Positions 36,396 through 45,563 are shown, numbered from the stretch's first letter. The stretch is DNA of 64,000 bases from Aequorivita sp. CIP111184 (GCF_900489465.1 NZ_UEFQ01000013.1:496001-560000); one strand, 5' to 3'. The notes: generated from the letters alone by a model not told the origin. A program made the numbers and translations.

Positions 36396-37390
36396 ATTAT
36401 ATAGGCAGCAAACATAAACTCTCCAACTTCATTTTTGAAACAGTTACTGAAATCTGTGGAAAAGAACTTTCACAAAAAACATTTTGCGATCTTTTTGCAG
36501 GAACTGGAATTGTTGGTCGAAATTTCAAACCCTTTGTAAAACAAGTAATCGCAAATGATGTTGAATATTATAGCTATGCGCTCAACCGAAATTACATCGG
36601 CAATCATATTTCTTTTGAATATGATGATTTAATGAATGAATTGAATTCGCTCAACGGAAAAAAGGGATTCATTTTTCAGAATTATTCCGAATCTGGAAAA
36701 GCAGGTAGAAACTATTTCACTTCAGAAAATGGGGCGAAAATTGATGCCGTTCGAATTCAAATTGAAGAATGGAAAAAGTCTTCAAAAATAACCCAAGACG
36801 AATATTTCTTTCTTCTTGCTTCGTTGCTTGAAAGTGCAGATAAAGTTGCAAACACCGCTTCGGTATATGGTGCGTATTTAAAACATATAAAGACTTCCGC
36901 AGCTAAAAAAATCATCATTAAACCTGCAAATTTTCAGCAAACAGAAAGTGTCCATAAAGTTTTTCAGCAGAATAGCAACGAGCTGATAAAGAATATTGAA
37001 GGTGATATTTTATATTTAGATCCACCTTACAATGCGCGCCAATACGGCGCCAACTATCATTTGCTAAATACTATTGCAAAATATGATACCTTTGTACCAA
37101 GAGGCAAAACCGGCCTGCGCAATTACTACAAAAGCGATTGGTGCAGAACAGGAGAAGTCCTTAAAAGCTTTGAGGAATTGATTGAAAATGCACAATTTCC
37201 CTATATTTTCCTGAGTTATAACAACGAGGGATTGATGAGCCAAAAGGAAGTTGAAAAGGTAATGGAGCGCTTCGGAAAATATTCTTTGAAAACTAAAAAA
37301 TACCAACGTTTTAAAGCGGACAAAACCGAAAATAGAAACCACAAAGCCTCAGAAACTTTTGAATATTTACACATTTTAGAAAAAAGATAA
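36392..37390 (+). CDS. DNA adenine N6-methyltransferase (D12 class)
   Basis: Methyltransferase of 332 residues. N-terminal NYIGSKHKL is the D12 motif X; FCDLFAGTGIVGRNF (about residues 31-45) is the SAM-binding motif I; and DPPY at 210-213 in LYLDPPYNARQYGANYH is catalytic motif IV. The RQYxANYHLLNTIAKYD extension is shared by a subgroup of type II enzymes. It should methylate an adenine in the recognition site of the linked nuclease-like protein. It overlaps that gene by 4 bases and ends 3 bases before the DUF4254 gene. Confidence 0.9.
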   Translation: MNYIGSKHKLSNFIFETVTEICGKELSQKTFCDLFAGTGIVGRNFKPFVKQVIANDVEYYSYALNRNYIGNHISFEYDDLMNELNSLNGKKGFIFQNYSESGKAGRNYFTSENGAKIDAVRIQIEEWKKSSKITQDEYFFLLASLLESADKVANTASVYGAYLKHIKTSAAKKIIIKPANFQQTESVHKVFQQNSNELIKNIEGDILYLDPPYNARQYGANYHLLNTIAKYDTFVPRGKTGLRNYYKSDWCRTGEVLKSFEELIENAQFPYIFLSYNNEGLMSQKEVEKVMERFGKYSLKTKKYQRFKADKTENRNHKASETFEYLHILEKR

Positions 37391-37393
37391 ATT

Positions 37394-38002
37394 ATGTTCA
37401 GCGACAAAGCCAACAAAATCTTCGCAGAAGTTATAGACAAATATCACGAACTGAATTCCGTGGATCAACCATTCAGTAATCCGTACGATAAAGACAGTCA
37501 TTTAATTGAACATTTATTATATCGTAAATGCTGGATAGACACAGTGCAGTGGCATTATGAAGACATTATCCGCGATCCTAATATTGACCCTGTCGGGGCA
37601 TTGAAACTGAAACGTCAAATAGATGCTTCCAACCAAGACCGCACAGATATGGTTGAGTATATTGATAGCTATTTCCTTGAAAAATTCAAGGATGTAAAAG
37701 TAAATGAAGGCGCTACCATAAACACCGAAAGCCCTGCTTGGGGAATTGACCGTCTTTCTATTTTAGCTTTGAAAGTGTATCATATGAACGAAGAAGCCAA
37801 TCGTACCGATGCTTCCCAAGAGCACCAAATGGCCTGCAAAGCAAAACTGAATGTGCTATTGGAGCAGCGTGTAGATTTAAGCACCGCCATTAACCAATTA
37901 TTGGAAGATATAGCTCACGGCAAAAAATATATGAAAGTCTATAAACAGATGAAGATGTATAATGACGATGAGTTGAACCCTGTACTTCGTGGGAAAAAAT
38001 AA
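37394..38002 (+). CDS. DUF4254 domain protein
   Basis: Protein of 202 residues, mainly alpha-helical, with the family segments LIEHLLYRKCWIDTVQWHYEDIIRDPNID, ALKLKRQIDASNQDRTDMVEYID, and TESPAWGIDRLSILALKVYHM. DUF4254 genes are often next to glycosyltransferase family 9 genes in Bacteroidota, as here; function is not established. No signal peptide or membrane segment. It follows the methylase by 3 bases, although that gene is likely a later insertion. Confidence 0.85.
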   Translation: MFSDKANKIFAEVIDKYHELNSVDQPFSNPYDKDSHLIEHLLYRKCWIDTVQWHYEDIIRDPNIDPVGALKLKRQIDASNQDRTDMVEYIDSYFLEKFKDVKVNEGATINTESPAWGIDRLSILALKVYHMNEEANRTDASQEHQMACKAKLNVLLEQRVDLSTAINQLLEDIAHGKKYMKVYKQMKMYNDDELNPVLRGKK

Positions 38003-38038
38003 ACCTTTTTTTAAACTAAACAGGTTTTAAAGACATCA

Positions 38039-39070
38039 ATGCCTAAACCCACACACATACTTGTAATTCGCCTTTCCGCAATGGGCGATGTGGCAATGAC
38101 GGTGCCCGTGCTTCAGGTTTTGACACAAACCTATCCTGAACTAAAAATAACGGTACTTTCACGTCCATTTTTTAAACCATTTTTTGAAGGAATTCCCAGC
38201 ATTGCCTTTTTGGAAGCTGATGTTTATGGAGAACACAAACGTTTCGGATTGATAAAATTAGCAAATGAAGCGAAAGATTTAGGAATAGATGCCGTTGCAG
38301 ACCTTCATAATGTGATTCGTTCCAAAATCATCACAAAATATCTGAAATTTAAAGGATTGGAAACTGCAACGATTGATAAAGGGAGAGCAGAAAAAAAAGA
38401 ATTGATTTCTTCAAAAGGTAAAAACATTTCACAACTAAAAACCACACATCAGCGCTATGCAGATGTTTTTGGAAACCTTGGTTTTTCAATTGATCTCAAA
38501 AAATATATTGCTCCGTCAAAGAAAAGATTATCCCCTAAACTTAATGGACTTTTAGGAATAGAGCCGAAAAAACTTATCGGAATCGCTCCTTTTGCAGCCT
38601 ATAAAAGCAAAATGTATCCTTTAAGTCTAATGGCCGAAGTAATCCGTGAGCTGGATAGAAAGGACAAATATAGAATCTTTCTTTTCGGTGGCGGAAAGAA
38701 GGAAATTGAACTACTCAAGAAACTTGAAAATCCATTTGCAAACGTGACCAACGTTGCAGGAAAACTAACTTTTGAAGAAGAACTTGCATTGATTTCAAAT
38801 TTAGATTTAATGCTTTCAATGGACAGTGGCAATGGCCATCTAGCCTCAATGTATGGCGTGCCAGTGGTTACCCTTTGGGGGGTGACGCATCCATCTGCAG
38901 GTTTCATTCCATTCAATCAGCCCGAAAACAATCAATTGGTGGCTGATCGTGAGCAATATCCGTTAATTCCTACTTCTATTTACGGGAATAAATTTCCGAA
39001 AGGTTATGATGAAGCGATGAATACTATCACTCCTGAAACAGTGGTTCAAAAAGTGCAAGAATTGCTTTAA
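38039..39070 (+). CDS. Glycosyltransferase family 9 (heptosyltransferase-like)
   Basis: Protein of 343 residues. The opening ILVIRLSAMGDVAMTVPVL, then ADLHNVIRSKI, IGIAPFAAYKSKMYP, LFGGGKKEIELLKKL and SMDSGNGHLASMYGVPVVTLWGVTHP are typical of ADP-heptose:LPS heptosyltransferases. It probably adds a core sugar to lipopolysaccharide on the inner membrane. It starts 36 bases after the DUF4254 gene, the usual partner. The last part converges on the PaaE-like gene. Confidence 0.88.
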   Translation: MPKPTHILVIRLSAMGDVAMTVPVLQVLTQTYPELKITVLSRPFFKPFFEGIPSIAFLEADVYGEHKRFGLIKLANEAKDLGIDAVADLHNVIRSKIITKYLKFKGLETATIDKGRAEKKELISSKGKNISQLKTTHQRYADVFGNLGFSIDLKKYIAPSKKRLSPKLNGLLGIEPKKLIGIAPFAAYKSKMYPLSLMAEVIRELDRKDKYRIFLFGGGKKEIELLKKLENPFANVTNVAGKLTFEEELALISNLDLMLSMDSGNGHLASMYGVPVVTLWGVTHPSAGFIPFNQPENNQLVADREQYPLIPTSIYGNKFPKGYDEAMNTITPETVVQKVQELL

Positions 39071-39086
39071 ATTTCTTTGAGAAATT
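39070..39086. terminator. Weak hairpin between convergent genes
   Basis: AATTTC (39070-39075) pairs with GAAATT (39081-39086) around TTTGA, with A/T bases on both sides, in the 18-base gap between the GT9 and PaaE-like genes. The stem is short and AT-rich, so a terminator role is uncertain. Confidence 0.3.
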
Positions 39087-39088
39087 AT

Positions 39089-40129
39089 TTAAACATCATC
39101 ATAATCCACCACTACCGTTGGGGTTGTAGGATGTGCTTGGCATGTAAGTATTAAGCCTTCCGCAATTTCAGACTCTGTTAAAATTTGGTTTTTACGCATT
39201 TCAGCTTTGCCTTCTTTTAATCGTGCAATACAGGTACTACATATACCACCTTGGCAAGAATATGGCGGATCTAAACCTTGGTCTAAAGCTGCTTCAAGAA
39301 TAGATTTGGTTTGCGGCATTACAAAAATTTCCACATCATCATCTAAAGTGATGGTAATATTTGTGTTCCCATCATGTTTTTCTACCAAAAGTCCTTTTTC
39401 CGCAGTAGAAAAAAGCTCGTGATGAATCTGTTTTGAATTGATACCGTTATGCTTCAATGTTGCGGAAACTTCGTCAATCATTTCTTCGGGCCCGCACAAA
39501 TAGAAAGCTTCGTGTATGGTTTCGGCATATTTATTTTTCAGAAAAAAGTTCACGATAGAGCGGTCAATTCTTCCAAATTTAGCATTTTCGGCTTCTTTTC
39601 TGCTAAAAACAAATTCTGCATAAAACCTATTCGGAAACAGTTTTTGAAGTTCCAAAATTTCATTATAGAACATGGTTTCTTCAACATTTTGGTTGCCATA
39701 AACCAAGAGGAAAGTGCTGTGCGGCATTTCTTCTAAAGTGCTTTTTACCAAGGATAATACGGGTGTTATCCCGCTACCAGCTGCAAAAGCCGCATAGTTT
39801 TTTAAATTGGGCTCCAAAATAAATTTCCCCATCGGAGGCATTACTCGTAGTATATCGCCAACCTTCAAATCTTTATTTGCGTATTCTGAAAAAGCGCCTT
39901 TCTCCACTTTTTTTACGGCTACTTTTAGCAAACCGCTTTTTGGGGAAGAGCAGATGGAATAGGCACGACGTAAATCTTTTCCGTCATTTTGATGTTGGAT
40001 GGTTATATATTGGCCTGCCTTAAAGGTGAAAAGTTTTTTTAAGTTTTCAGGAACTGAAAATGATATAGAAACTGAATTCGGGGTTTCTTTTTTTAGTTCG
40101 GAAACGGTAAGCGCATGAAATTCGCTCAT
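39089..40129 (-). CDS. PaaE-like FAD/NAD-dependent 2Fe-2S oxidoreductase
   Basis: Protein of 346 residues from the ATG at 40129. Domain order is FAD-binding (RRAYSICSSP), NAD-binding (AAGSGITPVLSLV, YLCGPEEMID), then a plant-type ferredoxin domain with SCQGGICSTC and ILTCQAHP. This is the arrangement of the phenylacetyl-CoA epoxidase reductase PaaE, although no other paa genes are in the window, so it may serve another oxygenase or desaturase. The start at 40129 sits below a good promoter; the longer frame from 40168 is unlikely. Confidence 0.85.
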   Translation of the reverse strand: MSEFHALTVSELKKETPNSVSISFSVPENLKKLFTFKAGQYITIQHQNDGKDLRRAYSICSSPKSGLLKVAVKKVEKGAFSEYANKDLKVGDILRVMPPMGKFILEPNLKNYAAFAAGSGITPVLSLVKSTLEEMPHSTFLLVYGNQNVEETMFYNEILELQKLFPNRFYAEFVFSRKEAENAKFGRIDRSIVNFFLKNKYAETIHEAFYLCGPEEMIDEVSATLKHNGINSKQIHHELFSTAEKGLLVEKHDGNTNITITLDDDVEIFVMPQTKSILEAALDQGLDPPYSCQGGICSTCIARLKEGKAEMRKNQILTESEIAEGLILTCQAHPTTPTVVVDYDDV

Positions 40130-40147
40130 AATCTTGAAATTTTTGTG

Positions 40148-40176
40148 CAAAAGTACGAAGGAAATCAAGGAAACAA
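40148..40176 (-). promoter_or_regulatory. Promoter for the PaaE-like gene
   Basis: On the minus strand TTG (40176-40174), 18 bases, then TACTTTTG (40155-40148), 18 bases upstream of the ATG at 40129. It is the best complete TTG / TAnnTTTG match in the window and excludes the longer reading frame. Confidence 0.6.
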
Positions 40177-40322
40177 AGCTTCAAAAGCTTTAAAGTACTG
40201 CAATTTTTTGGACGTTTCTTTAAGCAGATATTAAAAAGAAATGTATTTTTACCGCTCTTTAGTGATTCTACATACTAAAATAGAACCTTTTAAGTTACAA
40301 TATTATATAAACTGAAACCATT

Positions 40323-42866
40323 TTGAAGGGCACATATAAAATTACATTATTCATTCTGGCTGTTGTTTTTTTGGCAGCTTGTTCACGCAAAAAAAATACT
40401 TTTTTAAACCGTAACATTCATGCGGTCACCACTGAATACAACACTTTGTACAATGGTGATATGGCTTTTACAAACGGGAAAGAGCAATTGGCTTATGGTT
40501 TTCGCGATAATTTTTGGGAAATACTTCCGGTAGAACGTATCGATATTGCCGAAGAAGAAACAAAATCACCCGGCGCATCTAAAAATGCCGATTTCAACCG
40601 AGCTGAAGAAAAAGCAGCAAAAGCAATCCAGAAACATTCCATGTATATAAACGGCAAGGAATACAACCCACAGATAGATGAAGCCTATATGTTGCTTGGG
40701 AAAGCACGTTATTATGACGGCCGTTTTATTCCTGCTCTAGATGCTTTCAACTTTATTTTGGACCGTTACCCATCAAGTAATAATATAAACGTTGCCAAGG
40801 TATGGAAGGCAAAAACCAACATTCGTTTAAAAAATGAAGAATATGCTATCGAGAACCTCAAAAAGATGTTTGAGTCGGCAGAATTAAATGAAGATGAAAT
40901 TGCCGACGGTGCCGCAATGATGTCTCAGGCGTTCATTAATTTGGATTCATTACAGCCAGCGCTGGAATACATAAAAATGGCTACTGAGAATGTAAAGGAC
41001 AAAGAATTGAAAGGAAGATATACTTTCATAAAAGGTCAACTTTACAACCGTTTGGGTGAAAAAGATAGCGCCAACATCGCTTTTGATCAGGTTATTGAAA
41101 TGAACCGCAAAACCTCTCGGGCTTATATGATTAATGCCTATTTAGAAAAAGGAAAAAATTTCGATTACGAAAAAGGTGACCGTACTGCGTTTTTGGAACT
41201 GTTACAAGACCTTGAAAAAAATCGTGAAAACCGTCCTTTTCTTGATAAAATCTATAACCAGTTTGGAGACTATTACCGCAATAGCGACAGTACTGAAACA
41301 GCTGTTAAGTATTACAATAAATCTATAAAAGCCTTTAAACAAGACAGAATCCTTCAGTCCGTAAACTATCAAACACTTGCGGTAATAAATTTTGACAATG
41401 CGCAATACAAAACTGCTGGAGCCTATTATGACAGTACGTTAACTTATCTTGAAGAAAAAAGCCGCCAATGGCGCCGCGTTACAAAGAAGAGAGAAAATCT
41501 TGATGACGTTATAAAATACGAAGATATTGCCACAAAAAACGACAGTATTCTAAAATTAACAAAAATGAGCGAGTCTGAACAGCTTGCCTTTTTTACCGAT
41601 TACACTTCAAAATTAAAAGAGCAAGCTATAAAAGATTCCTTGGAAGCTATTAAAATTGAACAGAAAATCGCGAATAAAGAATTCTTTCAAAAAGGAAAAG
41701 CAGCCTCAGGGCCAAACAAAGGCAGTACGTTCTATTTTTACAATACATCTACGGTAGCTTATGGAAAGGGAGAATTCCGAAAAATATGGGGCGACCGAAA
41801 GTTGGAGGATAATTGGAGACTTTCCAGCAAAAAATCATCTTTGGAAAACCTAGATGAAGTAGTTGCACAGCAAACACCCATCGCCGAGAATGAGCTTTAC
41901 ATGCCACAAACTTATATTAAAAGAATACCTACCGAACAGAAATTAATTGACAGTTTGGCGATGGACCGAAATTTTGCTTATTATCAACTAGGGTTGATTT
42001 ATAAAGAAAAATTCAAGGAATACAATCTCGCGGCTAATAGACTTGAAAAACTTCTTACCTATAATCCTGAGGATCGATTAGTGGTTCCTGCCAAATATAA
42101 TTTGGTGAAGATTTATGAAATTTTGGAAAATCCTTCCGAAGCAGACAAATACAGAAATGATGTATTAACAAACCATGCCGATACACGTTATGCGGAAATA
42201 CTTCGCAACCCAAATTCACAGTTGCCCACAGATGAGTCTAGCCCAGAATTTAAGTACAAACAATTGTATAAAGAATTTGAAGCTGCAAAATATGCTGAGG
42301 TTATTCAAAAAAGCGATGAATATATGATGGTGTATAACGGCAATGATATCGTACCAAAGTTTGAATTATTGAAGGCCACTGCCATAGGCCGTCAGCAAGG
42401 TTTTGAAGCCTATAAAAAAGCGTTAAACTTTGTTTCACTGAACTATCCAAACAGCGACGAAGGAAAACAAGCACAGCAAATTTACAGCAACGTACTCCCG
42501 CTGCTTGCCATAAAAGATTTTGCGCCCGAAACCGAAACAGATAGCTGGAAATTGATTTATAAATTTACAAGTGAAGAAGGTGAAGCTGCACAAAAGCTAA
42601 AAGAACAATTGGATAAAGCTATCAAGGATTATAGATACACCAATATGTCAAGCTCTATTGATTATTACAATCCACAAACCAGATTAGTAATCGTTCACGG
42701 ATTGAACACAAAGTTGGGTGCTCGTGGTTTTGGAGAAGTTTTAAAAGAGAACAAAGAGTTTAAAATAAAACGTCCTTTTTTCGAAATTTCATCTCCAAAT
42801 TATAAAATTATTCAGATTCATAAAAATCTTAATGATTACCTTGATAAAAATGAAATTGACCAATAG
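40323..42866 (+). CDS. sprE: SprE/PorW-like gliding motility and type IX secretion lipoprotein
   Basis: Lipoprotein of 847 residues: signal ending LAAC with Cys20. The N-terminal part has TEYNTLYNGDMAFTNGKEQLAYGFRDNFWEILPVE, a SprE mark; several TPR-like helix pairs follow (for example EAYMLLGKARYYDGRFIPALDAFNFIL and QLGLIYKEKFKEYNLAANRLEKLL). SprE is needed for T9SS function and gliding in Flavobacterium johnsoniae. It is the only T9SS component seen here and would serve the two LRR cargo proteins. The TTG start at 40323 is the only one fitting the signal peptide. Confidence 0.9.
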   Translation: MKGTYKITLFILAVVFLAACSRKKNTFLNRNIHAVTTEYNTLYNGDMAFTNGKEQLAYGFRDNFWEILPVERIDIAEEETKSPGASKNADFNRAEEKAAKAIQKHSMYINGKEYNPQIDEAYMLLGKARYYDGRFIPALDAFNFILDRYPSSNNINVAKVWKAKTNIRLKNEEYAIENLKKMFESAELNEDEIADGAAMMSQAFINLDSLQPALEYIKMATENVKDKELKGRYTFIKGQLYNRLGEKDSANIAFDQVIEMNRKTSRAYMINAYLEKGKNFDYEKGDRTAFLELLQDLEKNRENRPFLDKIYNQFGDYYRNSDSTETAVKYYNKSIKAFKQDRILQSVNYQTLAVINFDNAQYKTAGAYYDSTLTYLEEKSRQWRRVTKKRENLDDVIKYEDIATKNDSILKLTKMSESEQLAFFTDYTSKLKEQAIKDSLEAIKIEQKIANKEFFQKGKAASGPNKGSTFYFYNTSTVAYGKGEFRKIWGDRKLEDNWRLSSKKSSLENLDEVVAQQTPIAENELYMPQTYIKRIPTEQKLIDSLAMDRNFAYYQLGLIYKEKFKEYNLAANRLEKLLTYNPEDRLVVPAKYNLVKIYEILENPSEADKYRNDVLTNHADTRYAEILRNPNSQLPTDESSPEFKYKQLYKEFEAAKYAEVIQKSDEYMMVYNGNDIVPKFELLKATAIGRQQGFEAYKKALNFVSLNYPNSDEGKQAQQIYSNVLPLLAIKDFAPETETDSWKLIYKFTSEEGEAAQKLKEQLDKAIKDYRYTNMSSSIDYYNPQTRLVIVHGLNTKLGARGFGEVLKENKEFKIKRPFFEISSPNYKIIQIHKNLNDYLDKNEIDQ

Positions 42867-42915
42867 TCTACTAATAAACCGAACAACAGAATAGTAACCT
42901 TTAAAACAAACTGCT

Positions 42916-43392
42916 ATGTTTTCAGACAAAAAAGAGAAACGAATTGCCGCTGAACCAGGTTCTGCCCAAAACAGAATCAATGAAGGCACCAAGTTAAAAG
43001 GAGATGTATCGTCAACAGGTTTCTTTAGAATTGATGGCATTGTTGAAGGTAATGTAAAAACTCCCTCGAAAGTAGTTTTGGGAAAAACAGGAGTAATTAT
43101 TGGAACTCTTACTTGTGAAAATGCTGATATTGAAGGCAAATTTGAAGGTACCCTTCAGGTTTCTGGAACACTTTCTTTAAGATCTACAGCAGTAATAGAA
43201 GGAGATGTAACAGTTGGAAAATTAGCAGTTGAGCCCGGTGCCACAATGAATGCCTCTTGCGTGATGCAGGACGGAAAAACAAAAAGCGCGGTTACCACAA
43301 ACCAAACGCCTATAGAAAATTCTAAGACACACCCTTTTGATCGCCAACAACGCATTAAAAAAGCTACCGTTGATAGCGATCTAGACGATTAA
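42916..43392 (+). CDS. Bactofilin (polymer-forming cytoskeletal protein)
   Basis: Protein of 158 residues with a central beta-helix of repeated short strands (GDVSSTGFFRIDGIVEGNV, GVIIGTLTCENADIEGKFEGTLQV, TAVIEGDVTVGKLAVEPGA) flanked by disordered charged tails, the bactofilin layout. It forms membrane-associated filaments in the cytoplasm. In Bacteroidota it is commonly just ahead of the ATP synthase genes, as it is here, with AtpZ 11 bases downstream. Confidence 0.92.
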   Translation: MFSDKKEKRIAAEPGSAQNRINEGTKLKGDVSSTGFFRIDGIVEGNVKTPSKVVLGKTGVIIGTLTCENADIEGKFEGTLQVSGTLSLRSTAVIEGDVTVGKLAVEPGATMNASCVMQDGKTKSAVTTNQTPIENSKTHPFDRQQRIKKATVDSDLDD

Positions 43393-43403
43393 ACTTCTCT
43401 AAA

Positions 43404-43622
43404 ATGGCCGATAAAAAAGATAATGGAATAAAAAGATGGGCCATTTTGTCTGGCATCGGTATACAGATGGGCGTTATTATTTATCTTTTTGTGAAATTGG
43501 GACAATGGCTAGATGGCAAATATTCTGAAGGCGGAAAAACATTTCTTATCATTTGTACGCTCGTGGGCGTTGCAGCGTCACTTTTTTTGGTAATAAAACA
43601 GACCAATAAACTCAACTCATAG
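43404..43622 (+). CDS. AtpZ/AtpI-like protein
   Basis: Protein of 72 residues with two membrane segments (about residues 13-30 and 43-62) and GQWLDGKYSEGGKTFLIICTLVGVAASL, the AtpZ/AtpI family pattern. It is a small membrane protein encoded ahead of F-type ATP synthase genes, thought to help c-ring assembly or Mg handling. It lies 11 bases after bactofilin and 10 before the DUF6168-like gene. Confidence 0.85.
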   Translation: MADKKDNGIKRWAILSGIGIQMGVIIYLFVKLGQWLDGKYSEGGKTFLIICTLVGVAASLFLVIKQTNKLNS

Positions 43623-43632
43623 ATTTTTTTTG

Positions 43633-44022
43633 ATGAAAAAAACTACTTTCAAATTTTTGATGGTTCTTTTATTGGTAGTGACAATAGTCTTTGTTGCACA
43701 CCTATTTATACTTCAAAATATGGGGTTGCAAATTTTTGCAGATAGAATTGTACTTTCTTATTTAGTAAATTATGCCTTGGCAGCTAGCATTTTAATCTTC
43801 ATCCAATCAAAGTTCAACAAAAAAGCTTCACATACTGGGTTTATGTTTCTTGCAGGCAGCGGAATTAAATTCTTGGTTTTCTTTCTTGTATTCTATCCTT
43901 TTTATAGAGAAGACGGAACGATGTCAACATCTGAATTTGCTGCTTTTTTTGTGCCTTACGCCACTTGTTTGATTTTAGAAGTTGCATTTCTTTCAAAACA
44001 GCTTAATAATCAGGAATCTTAG
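43633..44022 (+). CDS. Membrane protein, DUF6168-like
   Basis: Protein of 129 residues from the ATG at 43633, with four membrane segments (about residues 8-28, 41-58, 70-90 and 100-120). Flavobacteria carry this type between AtpZ and atpB. It may stand in for AtpI, which has the same position and topology, but no function is established. Confidence 0.7.
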   Translation: MKKTTFKFLMVLLLVVTIVFVAHLFILQNMGLQIFADRIVLSYLVNYALAASILIFIQSKFNKKASHTGFMFLAGSGIKFLVFFLVFYPFYREDGTMSTSEFAAFFVPYATCLILEVAFLSKQLNNQES

Positions 44023-44091
44023 CAGATTTCTTCCGAAGAAAAAAACTCAAAAAATAGTTTTTTCTTTCTCAGAAAGAAATGTATTTTTGCA

Positions 44092-44099
44092 CCGATTTT
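44092..44099 (+). promoter_or_regulatory. Bacteroidota-type -7 element for atpB
   Basis: TATTTTTG matches TAnnTTTG, 24 bases before the ATG at 44124. It makes that ATG a better start than the codon at 44079, which lies upstream of the element. Confidence 0.5.
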
Positions 44100-44123
44100 A
44101 AGGACACCGTTATTTGTTCAAAG

Positions 44124-45287
44124 ATGCAAAGAAAAACATTGATTAGAATACTCTCAGTTTTATTGTTTATTGTTTCTTTCTCAGCCATAGCCCAAGAAGA
44201 GCACGGCATGGAGGTTAAGGAAGTAGCTCCGGGTGAAACTGGAAGTAAAACAAAAAAAGAAGAAATAAAGGAATTTATCAATCATCACTTGCTAGATTCG
44301 CACAGTTTCAACCTATTTGGATCTACCAATGAAGAAACAGGTGAAACACACCATTATGGTTTTCCGCTTCCAGTAATTATCTGGGATGAAGGGCTTCATA
44401 CCTTTATGTCTTCAGAATTTGGGCATGGCGAAGAAATAGTTGAATCTAACGGAAAATACTACGCCCTTCACCACGAAAAAATTTACCGAACTAATGCTGA
44501 AGGCACTTTAAATTATGATGCCGAACACGGCGATCATCCAACAAACGTGCGTCCGGTAGATTTCTCAATCACCAAAAGTGTTATAATGATGCTTGTGGTT
44601 GGTCTTTTGCTTATTTGGTTATTTCGTAGTCTTGCAAAAAGTTATGCGAAAAACGGAAGTATTCCAACAGGTATGGGCCGTTTCTTTGAACCTATCGTAC
44701 TTTACATTCGCGATGATATTGCTATTGCAAACATTGGAGAGAATAAATACAAAAAATACATGCCATTCCTATTGACCGTATTTTTCTTTATATGGTTTTT
44801 AAATATGTTTGGCCTTACGCCACTTGGTGTAAACGTTACGGGAAATATTGCGGTTACAACAGCTTTGGCGCTAATCGTTTTCTTGATAACAACTTTTACC
44901 GGCACAAAAGATTACTGGAAACATATTTTTGATCCACTTGGCGACGGAATGCCGTGGGCTGGAAAAATATTAATTTACATCATTCTCGTTCCTATTGAAA
45001 TTTTAGGGCTTTTCATTAAACCTTTTGCACTACTTATACGTTTGTACGCAAACATGACAGCGGGCCACGTAGTATTGATGAGCTTGATCGGGTTGATATT
45101 TATTTTTAAAAGCTGGATTGGCGGCCCATTGTCTTTTGGACTTTCTTTTGCCATTTCACTTATTGAATTATTGGTAGCATTGCTACAAGCATATATTTTT
45201 ACAATGTTGGCAGCCTTGTATTTTGGTTTTGCAAGCGAAACGCACGCAGAGCACGAAGCGCATGAAGGCGAAATTCAGCATTTATAA
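44124..45287 (+). CDS. atpB: ATP synthase F0 subunit a
   Basis: Protein of 387 residues. A signal-peptide-like start (MQRKTLIRILSVLLFIVSFSAIAQ) is followed by a long hydrophilic region of about 120 residues, then the six-helix core with LLIRLYANMTAGHVVLM, which carries the essential Arg. The length exceeds the E. coli subunit (271) because of the N-terminal extension, a feature of Bacteroidota. It forms the stator channel with the c-ring. The start at 44124 is chosen for the signal peptide and the promoter. Confidence 0.95.
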   Translation: MQRKTLIRILSVLLFIVSFSAIAQEEHGMEVKEVAPGETGSKTKKEEIKEFINHHLLDSHSFNLFGSTNEETGETHHYGFPLPVIIWDEGLHTFMSSEFGHGEEIVESNGKYYALHHEKIYRTNAEGTLNYDAEHGDHPTNVRPVDFSITKSVIMMLVVGLLLIWLFRSLAKSYAKNGSIPTGMGRFFEPIVLYIRDDIAIANIGENKYKKYMPFLLTVFFFIWFLNMFGLTPLGVNVTGNIAVTTALALIVFLITTFTGTKDYWKHIFDPLGDGMPWAGKILIYIILVPIEILGLFIKPFALLIRLYANMTAGHVVLMSLIGLIFIFKSWIGGPLSFGLSFAISLIELLVALLQAYIFTMLAALYFGFASETHAEHEAHEGEIQHL

Positions 45288-45297
45288 AAGACGGTTG

Positions 45298-45326
45298 TCT
45301 CCTCGAGCGCAGTCGAGAGGTTTTTT
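45298..45326. terminator. Hairpin with T-run between atpB and atpE
   Basis: CTCGA (45302-45306) pairs with TCGAG (45313-45317) around GCGCAG, with a further imperfect CT/AG match outside, then six T bases (45321-45326). CTCGAGCGCAGTCGAG-type palindromes are common in flavobacterial spacers. It could attenuate transcription from atpB into atpE. Confidence 0.5.
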
Positions 45327-45351
45327 AAAACGAGTGTTTAATTTTTAATAA

Positions 45352-45552
<201 letters not shown>

Positions 45553-45563
45553 TCAAAAAAACT

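Noticed and set aside
39089-40129. Phenylacetate degradation locus with the CapK-like gene at 31.8 kb
   Set aside because: No paaABCD, paaG or paaZ genes are present, and the CapK-like gene lies in the glycan locus; the two are not linked by context.
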